The position numbers and the translations under genes are program-made. A stretch of DNA of 64,000 nt from Hyaloperonospora brassicae (taxonomy: Eukaryota; Oomycota; Peronosporomycetes; Peronosporales; Peronosporaceae): contig CANTFL010001229.1 of assembly GCA_947650285.1 (NCBI GenBank), positions 43,927 to 107,926 of the forward strand, read 5' to 3'. Positions within the stretch are counted from its first letter, which is position 1. Each line of letters opens with the position of its first letter. The notes under the pieces were generated by a model. The model did no database searches. It saw nothing but the letters and a program-made list of their open reading frames with translations, and was not told the DNA's origin. This document shows, piece after piece, positions 37,303 through 47,459 of the stretch.

Positions 37303-40300
37303 CTATGACAGGTACAAGCTGCTCGCGAACACAACGTCCCGTTTGATGGCCTCCGAAGCGACTTCCATTTTGCGGTAAAGCTGTGGATCGCCAATGATGC
37401 GCGCGGCATTGCGCACTTCGCGACACACCTCATCCAAGCGTGTGATGCAGCGCACAATCGAGCCTTCTTGGACATCGGTGAGCTCGCACAATTGCTTGAA
37501 TGGCATTCCCCGTGCCCATTCGTACACAACTTCCATCAAGCCGAAATTGAGAGCACCCCTGCAGTAGACTGCGGGATCGATTTCCAGATGCTGCTCCAGT
37601 TGAATAAGACCTAGCGATTCCGCAATATTCTTGACCATCTCGCGCGTGCTCTCCAAAGTGGGGGTGAGTGTCGGCTCAGATTGCGACTTCTCTTGGAAGA
37701 TGAGCGCGGAAAGCACCGCAACGATCTCTTCTGGCTCCAAGCTCGCTAGCACATTTTCGAAGATCATTTCCGTCAACACCAGCTCGTCGCACGTATTGAT
37801 CTCACAGGCTACTCGACCCTTCACTTGCACGACGCCGTCTTCTGAGATGTACCCGAGTCGCTTGAGCACGCTGAGTCGCTTCTTGAAGTCCGGAAAGAGT
37901 GACAGCGAGTCATTCGAAAGCTCCCGGGTCATTCGTACCAAGTACGCTTGCAACTTGAAAACCTTCTCAACTTTGCTCATGACACGAGAATTTGACGGTG
38001 AATCCGTGGCACACGGATGGCTGAGCACCATCGAGTACATCTGCTGCCACTGGGCATAGCCTGTCGCGGCTTCGAGGTCATTGACCTTCAGTTCACCCAT
38101 AATATCCACGTATGCGATTGCCACCTTCTGTGACAACGCGGTTTCTTTCTCAAGCTTTGCTAGAGACTCAATACCACTGGCAAGCTCTTTCTTTGACGAC
38201 ATAGCCACCAGCGTCTTTGTGTTCACAGTTGAGACAACGACAGAGGTGATGCTGTCGACACAGCTTTCAGGCACTTCCAGTACGGCATACTTTCTTCCAA
38301 GGAGCGTGGCAGTCGACGGAGCTACGAGCTCAGTGCTTTCTTGATTCTCAGATTTCCCCTTCGTGCCCACATACCCGCGCATGCGATCATCGTCATCATC
38401 CCTCTTGTTGCGCAACATGCGCCCGCTACCCAATAAAGTGCGAGCGCTCTTCTCGGTGGCCGAGGGTATCTCAACGGTCGGAGGCTGGTAGTCATCCGGG
38501 CAAAGAGTTAGCACCATAATGGACTTAAATGCGCCGTTGTGGTCAGCATCAGCGTCAGCAGTAACAGAGCTTTGGAGCCCAGTGTCGAACGAAAGCTTCG
38601 ATCTTGTGGTTCCACCATCGCTCACCACGGCGGATCGGGTGCGCACAACCAGGGCCAGTTGATCGGACGGCAGTCCCTTCACACTAAGAACGACAATGCG
38701 GCCAGGGCATATTGCGTTTTTGGCAGCTTGGAAATTGTTTGCAAGCAGCCACTTTGTCAACCTCTTTTCCAGCTCACGCTTATCGCGACACAGCTGATAA
38801 AACTCTTTCATTTGTGCAAGCTCCCCACTTGCCTCAAGATGCGGGTAGTCTTCAATGAGGGACCGCTCAAGCTGTTGAAGCAGTACTTTACCCTTCTGGA
38901 TCAGCTTAGGAATGTTCTTTGACGCTAGCGCCTTCTGCGTGTGGAACTCTGAAAACGAGCGCTTCATCATATCCTCCACCGTCAGTACCTCTACGCGCAA
39001 TAGATTCAAGATCATGTTGTACGTCAAGCGAAACTGACTGGAAAGCGATGTCGCCTTTCCAGCTAGCATTGTTCTCAGCGATGTGGGTTCAGGAACATCG
39101 TTCCAGCATGCGATGATAACGGTGCCAACTGGGTCCAGTCCACGACGACCAGCTCGGCCGGCCATTTGTGTGTACTCGCCAGGCAGCAGGTCTCGAAAGT
39201 TCTTGCCGTCGTGCTTGCGGGTCCCGTTAAACACGACGGTACGCGCAGGCATATTCACGCCCATTGCAAATGTCTCGGTCGAGAACAATACTTTGACGAG
39301 GCCGCGGCCGAATAAGATCTCCACCATTTCCTTGATAATCGGAAGCAGGCCTCCGTGATGAACGCCAATGCCACGTTTAAGCATTTCTTTCATTGTGAGA
39401 ACCTGGGGCAACTCACGGTCGGATCCCTGGAGTCTTTGCACACTGCTTTCAAGGAACAGATGGATTTCAGATCGCTCCGATAATGTACTGAGATCAAGCT
39501 TGGCCAACTTGCTTGCACTTTCCTCGCACAGACGCTTGCTGAAGGCAAATACCACCACCGGAAGCAGCGCTTTGTCCTTCAATGTGTTGATAAGTTTTGT
39601 CCACTCTCCTTGATCACCTCCTGACGTGCGAATGCTAAGTGCATTTGCGCGACTACCACCACCCCGAGAAGCAGTCTTACCGCCTCGAGCACTAGCGCCC
39701 GACTTACTAGTTGCAGGAAAAAGCTTGGCCTTGGCTGCAGTGTACGCACTCGGAAGGTACCCAGATATGGCATCATACAGCTTCAATAGCTCCTTTCCAG
39801 CATACAAAAAGTGTTGAAGAGGAACTGGTCGCTTGTAAGTCGATATCACATGAATCTTCTTTTTCTTTGTACGGCCAATCCAGTCGGAAAACTCCAAGTG
39901 GTTTGGCGTGGTTGCAGATAAGAACACCATGCCAATATGTTCGGGCAACATGATGATCACTTCTTCCCACACCACTCCACGCTCACTATCGTTGATATAG
40001 TGAATCTCATCAAAGACAACCCACTCAATATCGCGGATAATATCAGCGCCGCGGTACAAGATAGACCGCAAAATCTCCGTCGTCATAACAAGACAACTTG
40101 CGTCCGGGTTGATGCTGACATCCCCGGTGATCAAGCCGACGTTGTCCGCGCCAAACTTGCTTCGGAAATCGCGGTACTTCTGGTTTGACAGCGCCTTGAT
40201 GGGCGAAGTGTAAATGGTGCGCGTCATGTGCTTCTGGGACATAGCAATGGCGTATTCTGCGACCACGGTCTTACCAGCTGAGGTGTGCGCTGCCACGAAC

Positions 40301-41709
40301 ACACATTCATGCCGTTCGAGATGAATCACGCATTCTTTCTGGAACACGTCCAGCTCAAACTCATACTTTATGGCCATTTCAGGCACCTTCTCGTGAAAGT
40401 TGCGCACATCGACGCTTGCCATGCTTGCCCATTCTGACGTCGAACTGGTTTTCTTCTGTAAGGTCAGGGTTGTTGATGCAGCATCTGAATCAAGCATCGC
40501 TTCCAATTCTGCCTCCGGATCGTCAACACCTTCTCTTGCACTGAATGGCCCTTCAGGTTTGTTTTCTGACGCCACTGTCTCACTCGCTGCGTTCATCGTC
40601 TCAGTACTGACGAACGACGAGCAGTCGTCCTCGACGATCTCTTGCTCGTCATTCTCGACCGTGAACCCCAGCTCGGTGAATTCGCCATCGTCCTCGATTT
40701 CACGCAGCAATTGGTCCAGTCCAACTGTCACGTTTTCGTCCTGTCGTACCATTGCGTCTGCGGCCTTTTCCTCCAGCACAGCACTTCGAATGGCAGCCAC
40801 ATGGTCTTGGTCCACCACAACCTCCAAGTACGGCTTCAGTAGTGATGAAGGATTCAGCCCTACTATCTCTTCACCAGCTTCACTCTTCTCATTTCCCACA
40901 ACGTCAGACTCAATCCTCTCGACATCTTCTACCGTCAAGCATCCATACAGTCCCGGCACGTCTTCCACCAGACTCGAAAACGACGTTGAGTCTACTGGAT
41001 GCTTATCTAGTACCAGTCGGTTCCGGAGCTGCTCTTTTTCCTGGAGCAGCACTTTGTCCATTGGCTTGAGCGGCCGCTCGTCCTCATTGTCCGTCTTCAG
41101 CTCGGCCAGTGAGTTGCCACCAGGTACAAACGGTCGGTTACTTGCTGTACCTCGCGCGTACTCGTCCTGTTTACTCACTGCAGTACTAAACGCTGCGTCG
41201 CGTCTGCTTCGAGAGCTCGAGCCGCCGCCCACTGCTCGAAACTCGTACTGAATCGACAGTGGATTGCTCACAATCGACGCTCGTGTCGGTACAAGCGCCT
41301 GTCGGGGCGCAGACAAAGGCATTTGCGCCAAGAGACGACTCGGCGGCACTGTAACCTTCTTCGGCCGTCCACGACGGTCCTTCTCCCTGCAATGCAGAGG
41401 GCCCAGACGGTCCAGCGCATAGAGGGGATGCGCGATAGCCTCGAGCTCCTTCTGAACGCGAGACCGGTCAGCGTACGGAGACGTGAGACGCACGCGGGGC
41501 AACGCAAATGGTCCGGTCGACAAAGGACGAGTTGGGGTATGGTGGGGTACACTCACGACAGCCTCTGGCGCCAACGACGACGCAGAGACAACGGAGAACT
41601 CATCCAGAGCTGTAGCACAAGAAGCTGCACAAGGCCGTGACGTGGCGTCGGCTGCCGTCGCTTCGTTCAGCCGCGCGAGCTCTGCCAAGACGCGCTCGAC
41701 TGCCGCCAT
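37303..41709 (-). CDS. SKI2: Ski2-like DExH-box RNA helicase (SKI complex)
   Basis: 1,468 residues from the ATG at 41709; 35 more in-frame codons lie upstream but run into the promoter of the divergent gene. Ski2 is the 3'-5' helicase that, with Ski3 and Ski8, feeds mRNA to the cytoplasmic exosome. Landmarks by approximate residue: FELDVFQKE at 450, Walker A AHTSAGKT at 478, TSPIKALSNQK, DEIH box at 569, SATTPN, a Ser/Gly/Arg-rich insertion with RGG-like motifs near 690, QMAGRAGRRGLD at about 850, the inserted arch region, and a C-terminal DSHCT domain holding YEWARGMPF and the terminal IKRDVVFASSLY. All helicase motifs are intact. Yeast Ski2 is about 1,290 residues; the excess is in the N-terminus. 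The sister helicase Mtr4 is less likely because the N-terminal extension and the C-terminal end match Ski2. Single exon. Confidence 0.94.
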   Translation of the reverse strand: MAAVERVLAELARLNEATAADATSRPCAASCATALDEFSVVSASSLAPEAVVSVPHHTPTRPLSTGPFALPRVRLTSPYADRSRVQKELEAIAHPLYALDRLGPLHCREKDRRGRPKKVTVPPSRLLAQMPLSAPRQALVPTRASIVSNPLSIQYEFRAVGGGSSSRSRRDAAFSTAVSKQDEYARGTASNRPFVPGGNSLAELKTDNEDERPLKPMDKVLLQEKEQLRNRLVLDKHPVDSTSFSSLVEDVPGLYGCLTVEDVERIESDVVGNEKSEAGEEIVGLNPSSLLKPYLEVVVDQDHVAAIRSAVLEEKAADAMVRQDENVTVGLDQLLREIEDDGEFTELGFTVENDEQEIVEDDCSSFVSTETMNAASETVASENKPEGPFSAREGVDDPEAELEAMLDSDAASTTLTLQKKTSSTSEWASMASVDVRNFHEKVPEMAIKYEFELDVFQKECVIHLERHECVFVAAHTSAGKTVVAEYAIAMSQKHMTRTIYTSPIKALSNQKYRDFRSKFGADNVGLITGDVSINPDASCLVMTTEILRSILYRGADIIRDIEWVVFDEIHYINDSERGVVWEEVIIMLPEHIGMVFLSATTPNHLEFSDWIGRTKKKKIHVISTYKRPVPLQHFLYAGKELLKLYDAISGYLPSAYTAAKAKLFPATSKSGASARGGKTASRGGGSRANALSIRTSGGDQGEWTKLINTLKDKALLPVVVFAFSKRLCEESASKLAKLDLSTLSERSEIHLFLESSVQRLQGSDRELPQVLTMKEMLKRGIGVHHGGLLPIIKEMVEILFGRGLVKVLFSTETFAMGVNMPARTVVFNGTRKHDGKNFRDLLPGEYTQMAGRAGRRGLDPVGTVIIACWNDVPEPTSLRTMLAGKATSLSSQFRLTYNMILNLLRVEVLTVEDMMKRSFSEFHTQKALASKNIPKLIQKGKVLLQQLERSLIEDYPHLEASGELAQMKEFYQLCRDKRELEKRLTKWLLANNFQAAKNAICPGRIVVLSVKGLPSDQLALVVRTRSAVVSDGGTTRSKLSFDTGLQSSVTADADADHNGAFKSIMVLTLCPDDYQPPTVEIPSATEKSARTLLGSGRMLRNKRDDDDDRMRGYVGTKGKSENQESTELVAPSTATLLGRKYAVLEVPESCVDSITSVVVSTVNTKTLVAMSSKKELASGIESLAKLEKETALSQKVAIAYVDIMGELKVNDLEAATGYAQWQQMYSMVLSHPCATDSPSNSRVMSKVEKVFKLQAYLVRMTRELSNDSLSLFPDFKKRLSVLKRLGYISEDGVVQVKGRVACEINTCDELVLTEMIFENVLASLEPEEIVAVLSALIFQEKSQSEPTLTPTLESTREMVKNIAESLGLIQLEQHLEIDPAVYCRGALNFGLMEVVYEWARGMPFKQLCELTDVQEGSIVRCITRLDEVCREVRNAARIIGDPQLYRKMEVASEAIKRDVVFASSLYLS

Positions 41710-41834
41710 GAGGAAGATCGACGGGTTACGTCGTGTACCCCGTGATGGATATGTATACCCCTTTTTGATCGACAGGAGGGGTACGCTGCACAGATGTACC
41801 CCTCCGTATCCCACATGTGATTGGGCGCTTCAGC
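41710..41834. promoter_or_regulatory. Bidirectional promoter between Ski2 and MAT1
   Basis: Only 125 bp separate the two divergent start codons, so both promoters and both leaders must share it. It holds repeated GTACCCC-type motifs at 735-741, 754-761 (TATACCCC), 778-784 (inverted) and 796-802 of the 41-kb block; another copy is in MAT1 intron 1 at 42036-42042. Their role is inferred from repetition and position. Confidence 0.65.
41775..41805. promoter_or_regulatory. Perfect 10-bp inverted repeat
   Basis: GGAGGGGTAC at 41775-41784 and GTACCCCTCC at 41796-41805, with an 11-nt spacer, inside the Ski2/MAT1 intergenic region and about 30 bp before the MAT1 ATG. It could be a binding site for a dimeric factor or form a hairpin in the MAT1 leader. 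Confidence 0.7.
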
Positions 41835-43127
41835 ATGACGGCAGCAGATGATGCGGACGAGATGGCGCTGCGCTGCTGCGTGTGCGGCACGTCGGCGGAA
41901 GACGATAGTAATTACCTCAATACAAAGATGAAGATGCTCATCTCCAAGTGTGGCCATCGATTGTGCGTGCGCTCGCGTTGTCGCTGCTCCTTTGGTTTGC
42001 TGCGCGAGACGCGAACAGTCGAGTAACCTTCACGTGTACCCCTGGTGGTCGATCTCGCTTTCGCTCTCTTTCTCTCTCTGTTTAACTATAGCTGCGATCA
42101 CTGTGTCAAGCGCGAGTTCCAGCACAAACGGGAGGTCGCGTGTGCTGCGTGTCAGAAGCCAGTGAAGAAGTCGCAGCTGCAAGACAAGACGATCGAGGAG
42201 CTCAACTTTGCCAAGGAGACGTCGGTGCGCAAGAAAGTGACCAAAGAGTGAGGTGTATATGCTTATTGAGAGGGAAGTGCACGGACTAATCCAAGACGTT
42301 GGTGGTAGTTATAACAAGACAGAAGAAGACTTTGACACACTGGACGAGTACAATGACTATCTGGAGATGCTGGAGAACCTCAGTACGGAAATACCAATGA
42401 TCACATGAACGTCACGGGCAAAGTGAGGACTCACTTGTGACTGGTGTTGCTACAGTCTTTGATCTCGTGTATGGCAACGAAGACGAGCGGGCGGCGGCAC
42501 AGAAGCAGTGGAAACAGTATCGACAAGAAAACGCCATTTCGATTGCTACAAACGATGCCAAGAAAGCAGACGAAGAGCGGCGTATTGCGCAGCTCATTGC
42601 AGAGCAGCAGCGACTAGCTGAAGAGCGACGACAGCTGCAGCAGCGCGAGGACTCGCAGTTTGAAGCAGATATCGAGCGTCAGAAGGCGCAACTGATGGAG
42701 GTAGCGCTAGGAGAGCGCGACGAGAGTGACGTCTCGACGCTGCGTGTGACGACGACGGCAATTCCGATCGATCAGGCCGTCACGGCCGAGATGGAAGCTG
42801 CAATGATGGGTTTCCAGCCTGGGGCTATGGGCGGAGCTCAACCGGTCCCGGTCCCGGGAGGCAAACGTGGACCCAATTTTGGCGTCAGCGAGTCGAAGAA
42901 GCTGCGTCGTGAGCAGCAACTGGCAGGCGGCTACGATCCAGACTTGCACTTCAAGCGCAATCGGACCGAGGCCTGGTGTGGTATCTACTTCTATCCGACG
43001 GATAGAACGAGCGATAGCAACGGCCCAAGCCCAATGGAAATCTGCTAGCACACTTGACGACAAAGTGTGCTGATTTACAGGTGAAATGCGGGGAGGAGCT
43101 CCGGCCTGGGCGAGCGTGTACGAATGA
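41835..43127 (+). CDS. MAT1: MAT1/Tfb3, CDK-activating kinase assembly factor (TFIIH)
   Basis: Exons 41835-41962, 42092-42247, 42309-42382, 42456-42980 and probably 43081-43127; 309 residues. MAT1 tethers CDK7 and cyclin H to core TFIIH in transcription and repair. The spliced N-terminus forms a C3HC4 RING finger (CCVCG, then CGHRFCDHC across intron 1, then CAAC). VRKKVTKDYNKTEEDF across intron 2 and EYNDYLE match the family core; a long Glu/Gln coiled coil follows, then a hydrophobic C-terminal motif (AGGYDPDL...AWCG) that in relatives contacts cyclin H and CDK7. Introns 1-3 have GTGCGT, GTGAGG and GTACGG donors and are supported by frame and homology. Intron 4 (42981-43080) is less sure: if unspliced, the frame ends at 43048 with a different last 15 residues. 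Divergent from Ski2. Confidence 0.88.
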
Positions 43128-44738
43128 CTAAGATTCGGGACGAGGAACAGGACAACAAGGAGGCACTCTCGTATTACCAAAGAGCTGGTAAGACGAACAA
43201 GTGCTGGCAGTAGCGAACAGTTGACATCCTATTTGCGCTACCGTTTGCAGCAATCGAGTGTGCCTAGAATCGACGTCTTGGCACCTTTGTCTCCTGATCT
43301 GGTGTTGCGCAGCTTTGTGTCCGCTGATTGATCTGCCATAGCCGTCAGCCAGTCATTCAGTATCAATGTTTTGCTTGACGGCGTGCAGGTACCAGTCGTC
43401 GAAAAGGCTCTGTTGGAACGTACAATGTGCAATCGCACTTACATTTCGAGCGCAATCGCAACAAGATGAGCCCCTTACACGACGTTGACAGTGAATGGAA
43501 TGTCAATGTGAGGCAGTAACAAACCCGCACCAATATTGCTTGAAGGGGTAATAGGAGACGAACGGAAAGCTCAAAAGCAATATTTGTTGTGGCTGACAGC
43601 ACGCTGCTCATTTGCTGATAGCTCGACAGGTCAAAGCTAGGGGGGTACTGGTCAGACGTATTATGACTGTTATGGCCGTTTCGACTGTTATGGTCGTTTT
43701 GCCTCTGCATAACAACTGACTTTTCACCTGTCGGACATGTCAACCGTTTACACTCATTCGCTTGCAGTTCACAGCATAACATCTCCACTTTTCATGCTCG
43801 CCTCACTTCGCAGCGTTGATGATCTGATAATTATTTACGGCCAGTCTGCTCGATTACAATGCGACGTGCAGTAACAAAATGTACCTCCCTCGTGTATTCC
43901 AGCTTGGCAGATTCCGAATAGGAGTCGGGACTCTAAGTTCGCTCGCCGAGACACTGTGACAAACGTCAAGCCATGTGGGAAGCATCCATGCTGTCTATCG
44001 TCGATATGACAACCATCTTTCGACATTCAAAGCGACTTTTGCTTCATCTATCTTTCTGGCTGCATGGCCTTGTGCTCCGATCATAGGAGCCACATTGTTC
44101 ACGTGGGCCTCATCATTGCTCTTGCATGAGTTTGCGCTACCGTGCTTACTTTGAGCAGAGGTAGCGCTTCGATTCAGATTTGTCGAAGATAATGACCTAG
44201 CGAATCGCTTCATGACATACATCGATCGCGGACCAACGTTAGCAATGATATCGAGTATGTGCAAGATCAGTCGGCTACTAGACACTGCGCACGTCAACTG
44301 CCCAAGCGCCTCATCTGCCCGTCCATGATATATGTAGCCGTGCATCCGTCCTTTTTGTCTCTGCTTCAACGAGTTCGTAATTGGTAAGTTCAAGATTAGA
44401 TCACCGTGTCATCTGCTCGCTTCAACAATCATCGCAGCTGATCTTTCACCGGTATACGATGCGTAGCACTGCGCCATTACCGGTTCTAGTGCTGTCTTTC
44501 GATCTCACAACCGCGCGTCCAGCAATCCTTCGAGACCAGCTATCCTCCGTGTATGAAGATAGAACGATCTGTTGCCTCGTCTCTAACACGCTCCGTGGGT
44601 TCTCATTTGCTCTCTCTTTTGACGCGTCTCTCGTCCTCTCCTCCCCCCGTCTCTCGTCCCCTTCCACCCCCAGTCCATCGCGACTCTTTCCGGCAAGTGC
44701 GCATTTTCCATTCCGCACTGCAAACGGAAACGAACGCC
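43128..44738. other. Intergenic, no supported gene
   Basis: Short frames only, plus the promoter and leader of the FHA-CHAT gene. An in-frame upstream extension (44553-44738) is Ser/Pro-rich and lies over the initiator, so it is taken as untranslated. Confidence 0.45.
44698..44716 (+). promoter_or_regulatory. Oomycete-type initiator (Inr+FPR) element
   Basis: GCGCATTTTCCATTCC departs at few positions from the known oomycete core promoter consensus GCTCATTYYNCAWTTT. It lies about 25-40 bp before the ATG at 44739, the usual distance from a transcription start. It supports that ATG as the true start. Confidence 0.6.
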
Positions 44739-47459
44739 ATGGGCGACGACGAACGCGCGTGCACCGGCGTCTTTTCCGCGGCGTCTGCACCTCGACGGCC
44801 CTTCGCAGACGACGGTCCACCACACCCGGACGCTCCTTGCAGCAGCCTCGCCCCGCTCGACGAACGTCCGTCGGCTCCACTTCGCGCGCTGTGGGCTCCA
44901 GCCGTGCGAACCGCTTCGTCCAGCGCGCCTTCCGTGCTGCAACTGCTCGCCGCCGACACGGCTGGATCCCGGACAACGACGTCTGTCCCGTCTACGTCCG
45001 CAAATGTCCGCAGCGCGCGGAATCTGGGACAAGAGCCGGGCCGGCACGCGCCCAGCTACGTACCGAACAAACGCCTGAAACGGTCCGTGCACTTGTTTTC
45101 AGAAACAAGTGGAGAAGCAGTGGGTGACCGCGCCGCGCTCTGCAGCAGCAGCAGCAGCTTCGAACACGACGACAACGACTGCGACAGCGACCATGAGGCG
45201 CGCGACGCGCAGCTGGAAGTGTGGCGCGAAGACTCGCAGCAGCGCATGGAGGTCATGAGCATCTCGCAGCAAAACACGCAAGAGTGCACGCAAACGACCG
45301 TCGGCGACAGCTCGTCGTCGAGTCTCGTGGTGCGCCTCGTGCTGCACCCGGACGTAGACAAAGTCGTGACGGCGTTCCAGAAGAATGCGCTCGAGCAGCA
45401 CGGACTGTACCGTATTGACCTGCAGCTGACGACGCCGTGTGTCAAGTTGGGGCGGGAAGAGTTCCTCGGGATCTTTGACAAGAAAACGTCGGCCGTGGAC
45501 CCCGTGAAGCTGAGCCGGACGCACTGTCTCTTGGAGACGGCCGTGGACCCGGCAACCCACTGCCACGCGGGGTTTATCACTGATCGCAGCACGAATGGCA
45601 TCAAACTGGACGGCGTGCCAGTCGAAAAGGACACGCGGCACAAGCTCGTGGACGGACAGACGATTACGCTCTTGTCGTCGCGTCAGGGCAACGTGCTGCT
45701 GGGGTACGTCGTGGAAGATCCACACGTGCGAGGCGCGCACGAAGACAGTAGCAGTAGTGGCACGAAGAGCACGCAACGAGCTGGTCTGGACGAGGCTGGA
45801 CAGAAGGACCAGTCCAGTCGACAGCGACCCCATGTCCAGGAGTACACGCTCGGCGTGCTGTTTGCCGCGCCACTCGTGGGCAAAGACGTGCAGGGCAAGT
45901 ACCACCCAATCGCGGAGCTCGATGTCAAGCGCGAGTACTCGATACTACAAACGAGTCTTATGGACGCGGCTACGTTTGCCAAAGGACCGACGATTACTAC
46001 TACCAGCGACAGGGACGATGCTGCATTGGGTCGCACGGACGCGGACGGGGCGTTGTCCAGGACGTATCAGTGCTCGCGGCAGATCCACGTGGTCGCCAAG
46101 TTTGCCAACACGGACACGTTTCGAGCCATGATCACGCTTGGATGCCGAGCACTTCACTTTTCAGGCCACGGGGACGAGAATCACTTGTACTTTGAAGACG
46201 GCATGGGATTGGTCCATCCGATTCCTCACACAGGACTGCAGGAGCTGTTTTTGGCAGGAGGCGGGAGCGACGAGTCGACACTGCGTCTAGTGTTTGTTTC
46301 AGCGTGCTCGTCGGCACCGCTGGCACATGCTTTTGTCTCGTGTGGCATCCCGCACGTTATCGGCGTGCGCTCGAACGAGAAGATTGAAGACTACGCTGCG
46401 ATCGAGTTCACGCGCGCGTTTTACCTGGCCCTTGCAACTGGCAAGTCTGTCGGAGCCAGTTTTACCATTGCGCAGCAATCGGTTGCCAAGTCACCGAACA
46501 TTCGACGACCGCTCACTGTCGCGGATAAATTCGTACTCTATCCGGAAGATGGCGACCACTCGGAGGTTATTTTTCCGTTGGTTGCTGTGGAGTCGACGAA
46601 GGGTACGGTTGATCTGGTGCCGGTAAAGTCCAAACGGTACCCGACGTTGTGGTTCGATGACATGCCAGCGCGGTGTCAAGGATTCTGCAGTCGCTCTATT
46701 GAAGTGTACAAGATCAGTCTTGCTTTGATGATGACGCAGTTTCGTATCACACGCCTTGTGACGATCTGCGGCGAGGAAGGTGTGGGGAAGACGGCAGTCG
46801 CTCACGCTGTAGCCAATTACGTCGGACCGCGCATTACTTCAGAGGGAGGTGTGCGCATCTTTTCGGTTGCAAAGCTTGCCCAAGACGAAATGGATGAGCA
46901 CGTGGGTATGATGCGGCGAAACATCAACATTGGTAACGGTAGATGCCGCGTGCTGAATCGGTTAGAGACGATGGTGGTGGACCATATAAAGCAACACAAG
47001 GCCCGAATCGAGTTCAACAGTCAGCACATGCTCATGGTCATCGACGGCTGTGATTATCTCTTGCGCAATGACGCTCGCCGCGACCGCTTTCGCACTTTCT
47101 TGTCCGAGATACTGACGAATAACGGGTTGCTGAAGATTGTGCTGACGGCAAGAACGTCCATTTGTACGGACGGCGCTGTCCGCGGCCATGGAGAGCGACT
47201 CTACACGCTATCAAAGTTTGACATGAAGAGCGCGACCATGATGTTGGTGAGTCTTATGAGTCGGCCTATTCGTGTTGAAGAGCTGGACCACGCGCGTCTG
47301 CCTTCTACCACGGACAAGTTGGAGCTCATCGCTTCGCACCCGGTCTTGCGAGCGACGAGGGGTATTCCCAAACGTATAGCTGACCTTGCTGGCAGGCTTA
47401 ACGAGACAACTATGGACAAAATTGCTGTCGACGAGACTGTGTTGGATCTCACGGAATAA
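44739..47459 (+). CDS. FHA-CHAT-STAND NTPase protein (caspase-like)
   Basis: 906 residues in a single exon; the start is chosen by its Kozak-like context (CGCCATGG) and the initiator upstream. Residues 1-195 are Ser/Ala-rich and probably disordered. FHA domain about 230-325: GRE 238-240, SRTH 259-262, STNG 284-287, the residues that contact phosphothreonine in this fold. CHAT protease domain about 365-600: catalytic His in HFSGHG (H477) and catalytic Cys in VSAC (C523), followed by the IPHVIGVR and FTRAFYLALATGKS motifs of CHAT proteins. STAND/NB-ARC-like NTPase about 640-890: P-loop GEEGVGKT 678-685, Walker B MLMVIDGCD 764-772, sensor VLTART 801-806, and a GIP motif at 875-877 like the GLPL of NB-ARC. 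No LRR, WD40 or TPR follows. Predicted role: a nucleotide-gated, phosphopeptide-sensing protease switch, by analogy with separase/caspase-fold CHAT enzymes and NLRs. Substrate unknown. Confidence 0.88.
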   Translation: MGDDERACTGVFSAASAPRRPFADDGPPHPDAPCSSLAPLDERPSAPLRALWAPAVRTASSSAPSVLQLLAADTAGSRTTTSVPSTSANVRSARNLGQEPGRHAPSYVPNKRLKRSVHLFSETSGEAVGDRAALCSSSSSFEHDDNDCDSDHEARDAQLEVWREDSQQRMEVMSISQQNTQECTQTTVGDSSSSSLVVRLVLHPDVDKVVTAFQKNALEQHGLYRIDLQLTTPCVKLGREEFLGIFDKKTSAVDPVKLSRTHCLLETAVDPATHCHAGFITDRSTNGIKLDGVPVEKDTRHKLVDGQTITLLSSRQGNVLLGYVVEDPHVRGAHEDSSSSGTKSTQRAGLDEAGQKDQSSRQRPHVQEYTLGVLFAAPLVGKDVQGKYHPIAELDVKREYSILQTSLMDAATFAKGPTITTTSDRDDAALGRTDADGALSRTYQCSRQIHVVAKFANTDTFRAMITLGCRALHFSGHGDENHLYFEDGMGLVHPIPHTGLQELFLAGGGSDESTLRLVFVSACSSAPLAHAFVSCGIPHVIGVRSNEKIEDYAAIEFTRAFYLALATGKSVGASFTIAQQSVAKSPNIRRPLTVADKFVLYPEDGDHSEVIFPLVAVESTKGTVDLVPVKSKRYPTLWFDDMPARCQGFCSRSIEVYKISLALMMTQFRITRLVTICGEEGVGKTAVAHAVANYVGPRITSEGGVRIFSVAKLAQDEMDEHVGMMRRNINIGNGRCRVLNRLETMVVDHIKQHKARIEFNSQHMLMVIDGCDYLLRNDARRDRFRTFLSEILTNNGLLKIVLTARTSICTDGAVRGHGERLYTLSKFDMKSATMMLVSLMSRPIRVEELDHARLPSTTDKLELIASHPVLRATRGIPKRIADLAGRLNETTMDKIAVDETVLDLTE

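Noticed and set aside
45099..45905. 268-codon minus frame opposite the FHA domain region.
   Set aside because: Antisense shadow caused by codon bias; the plus strand has clear domains.
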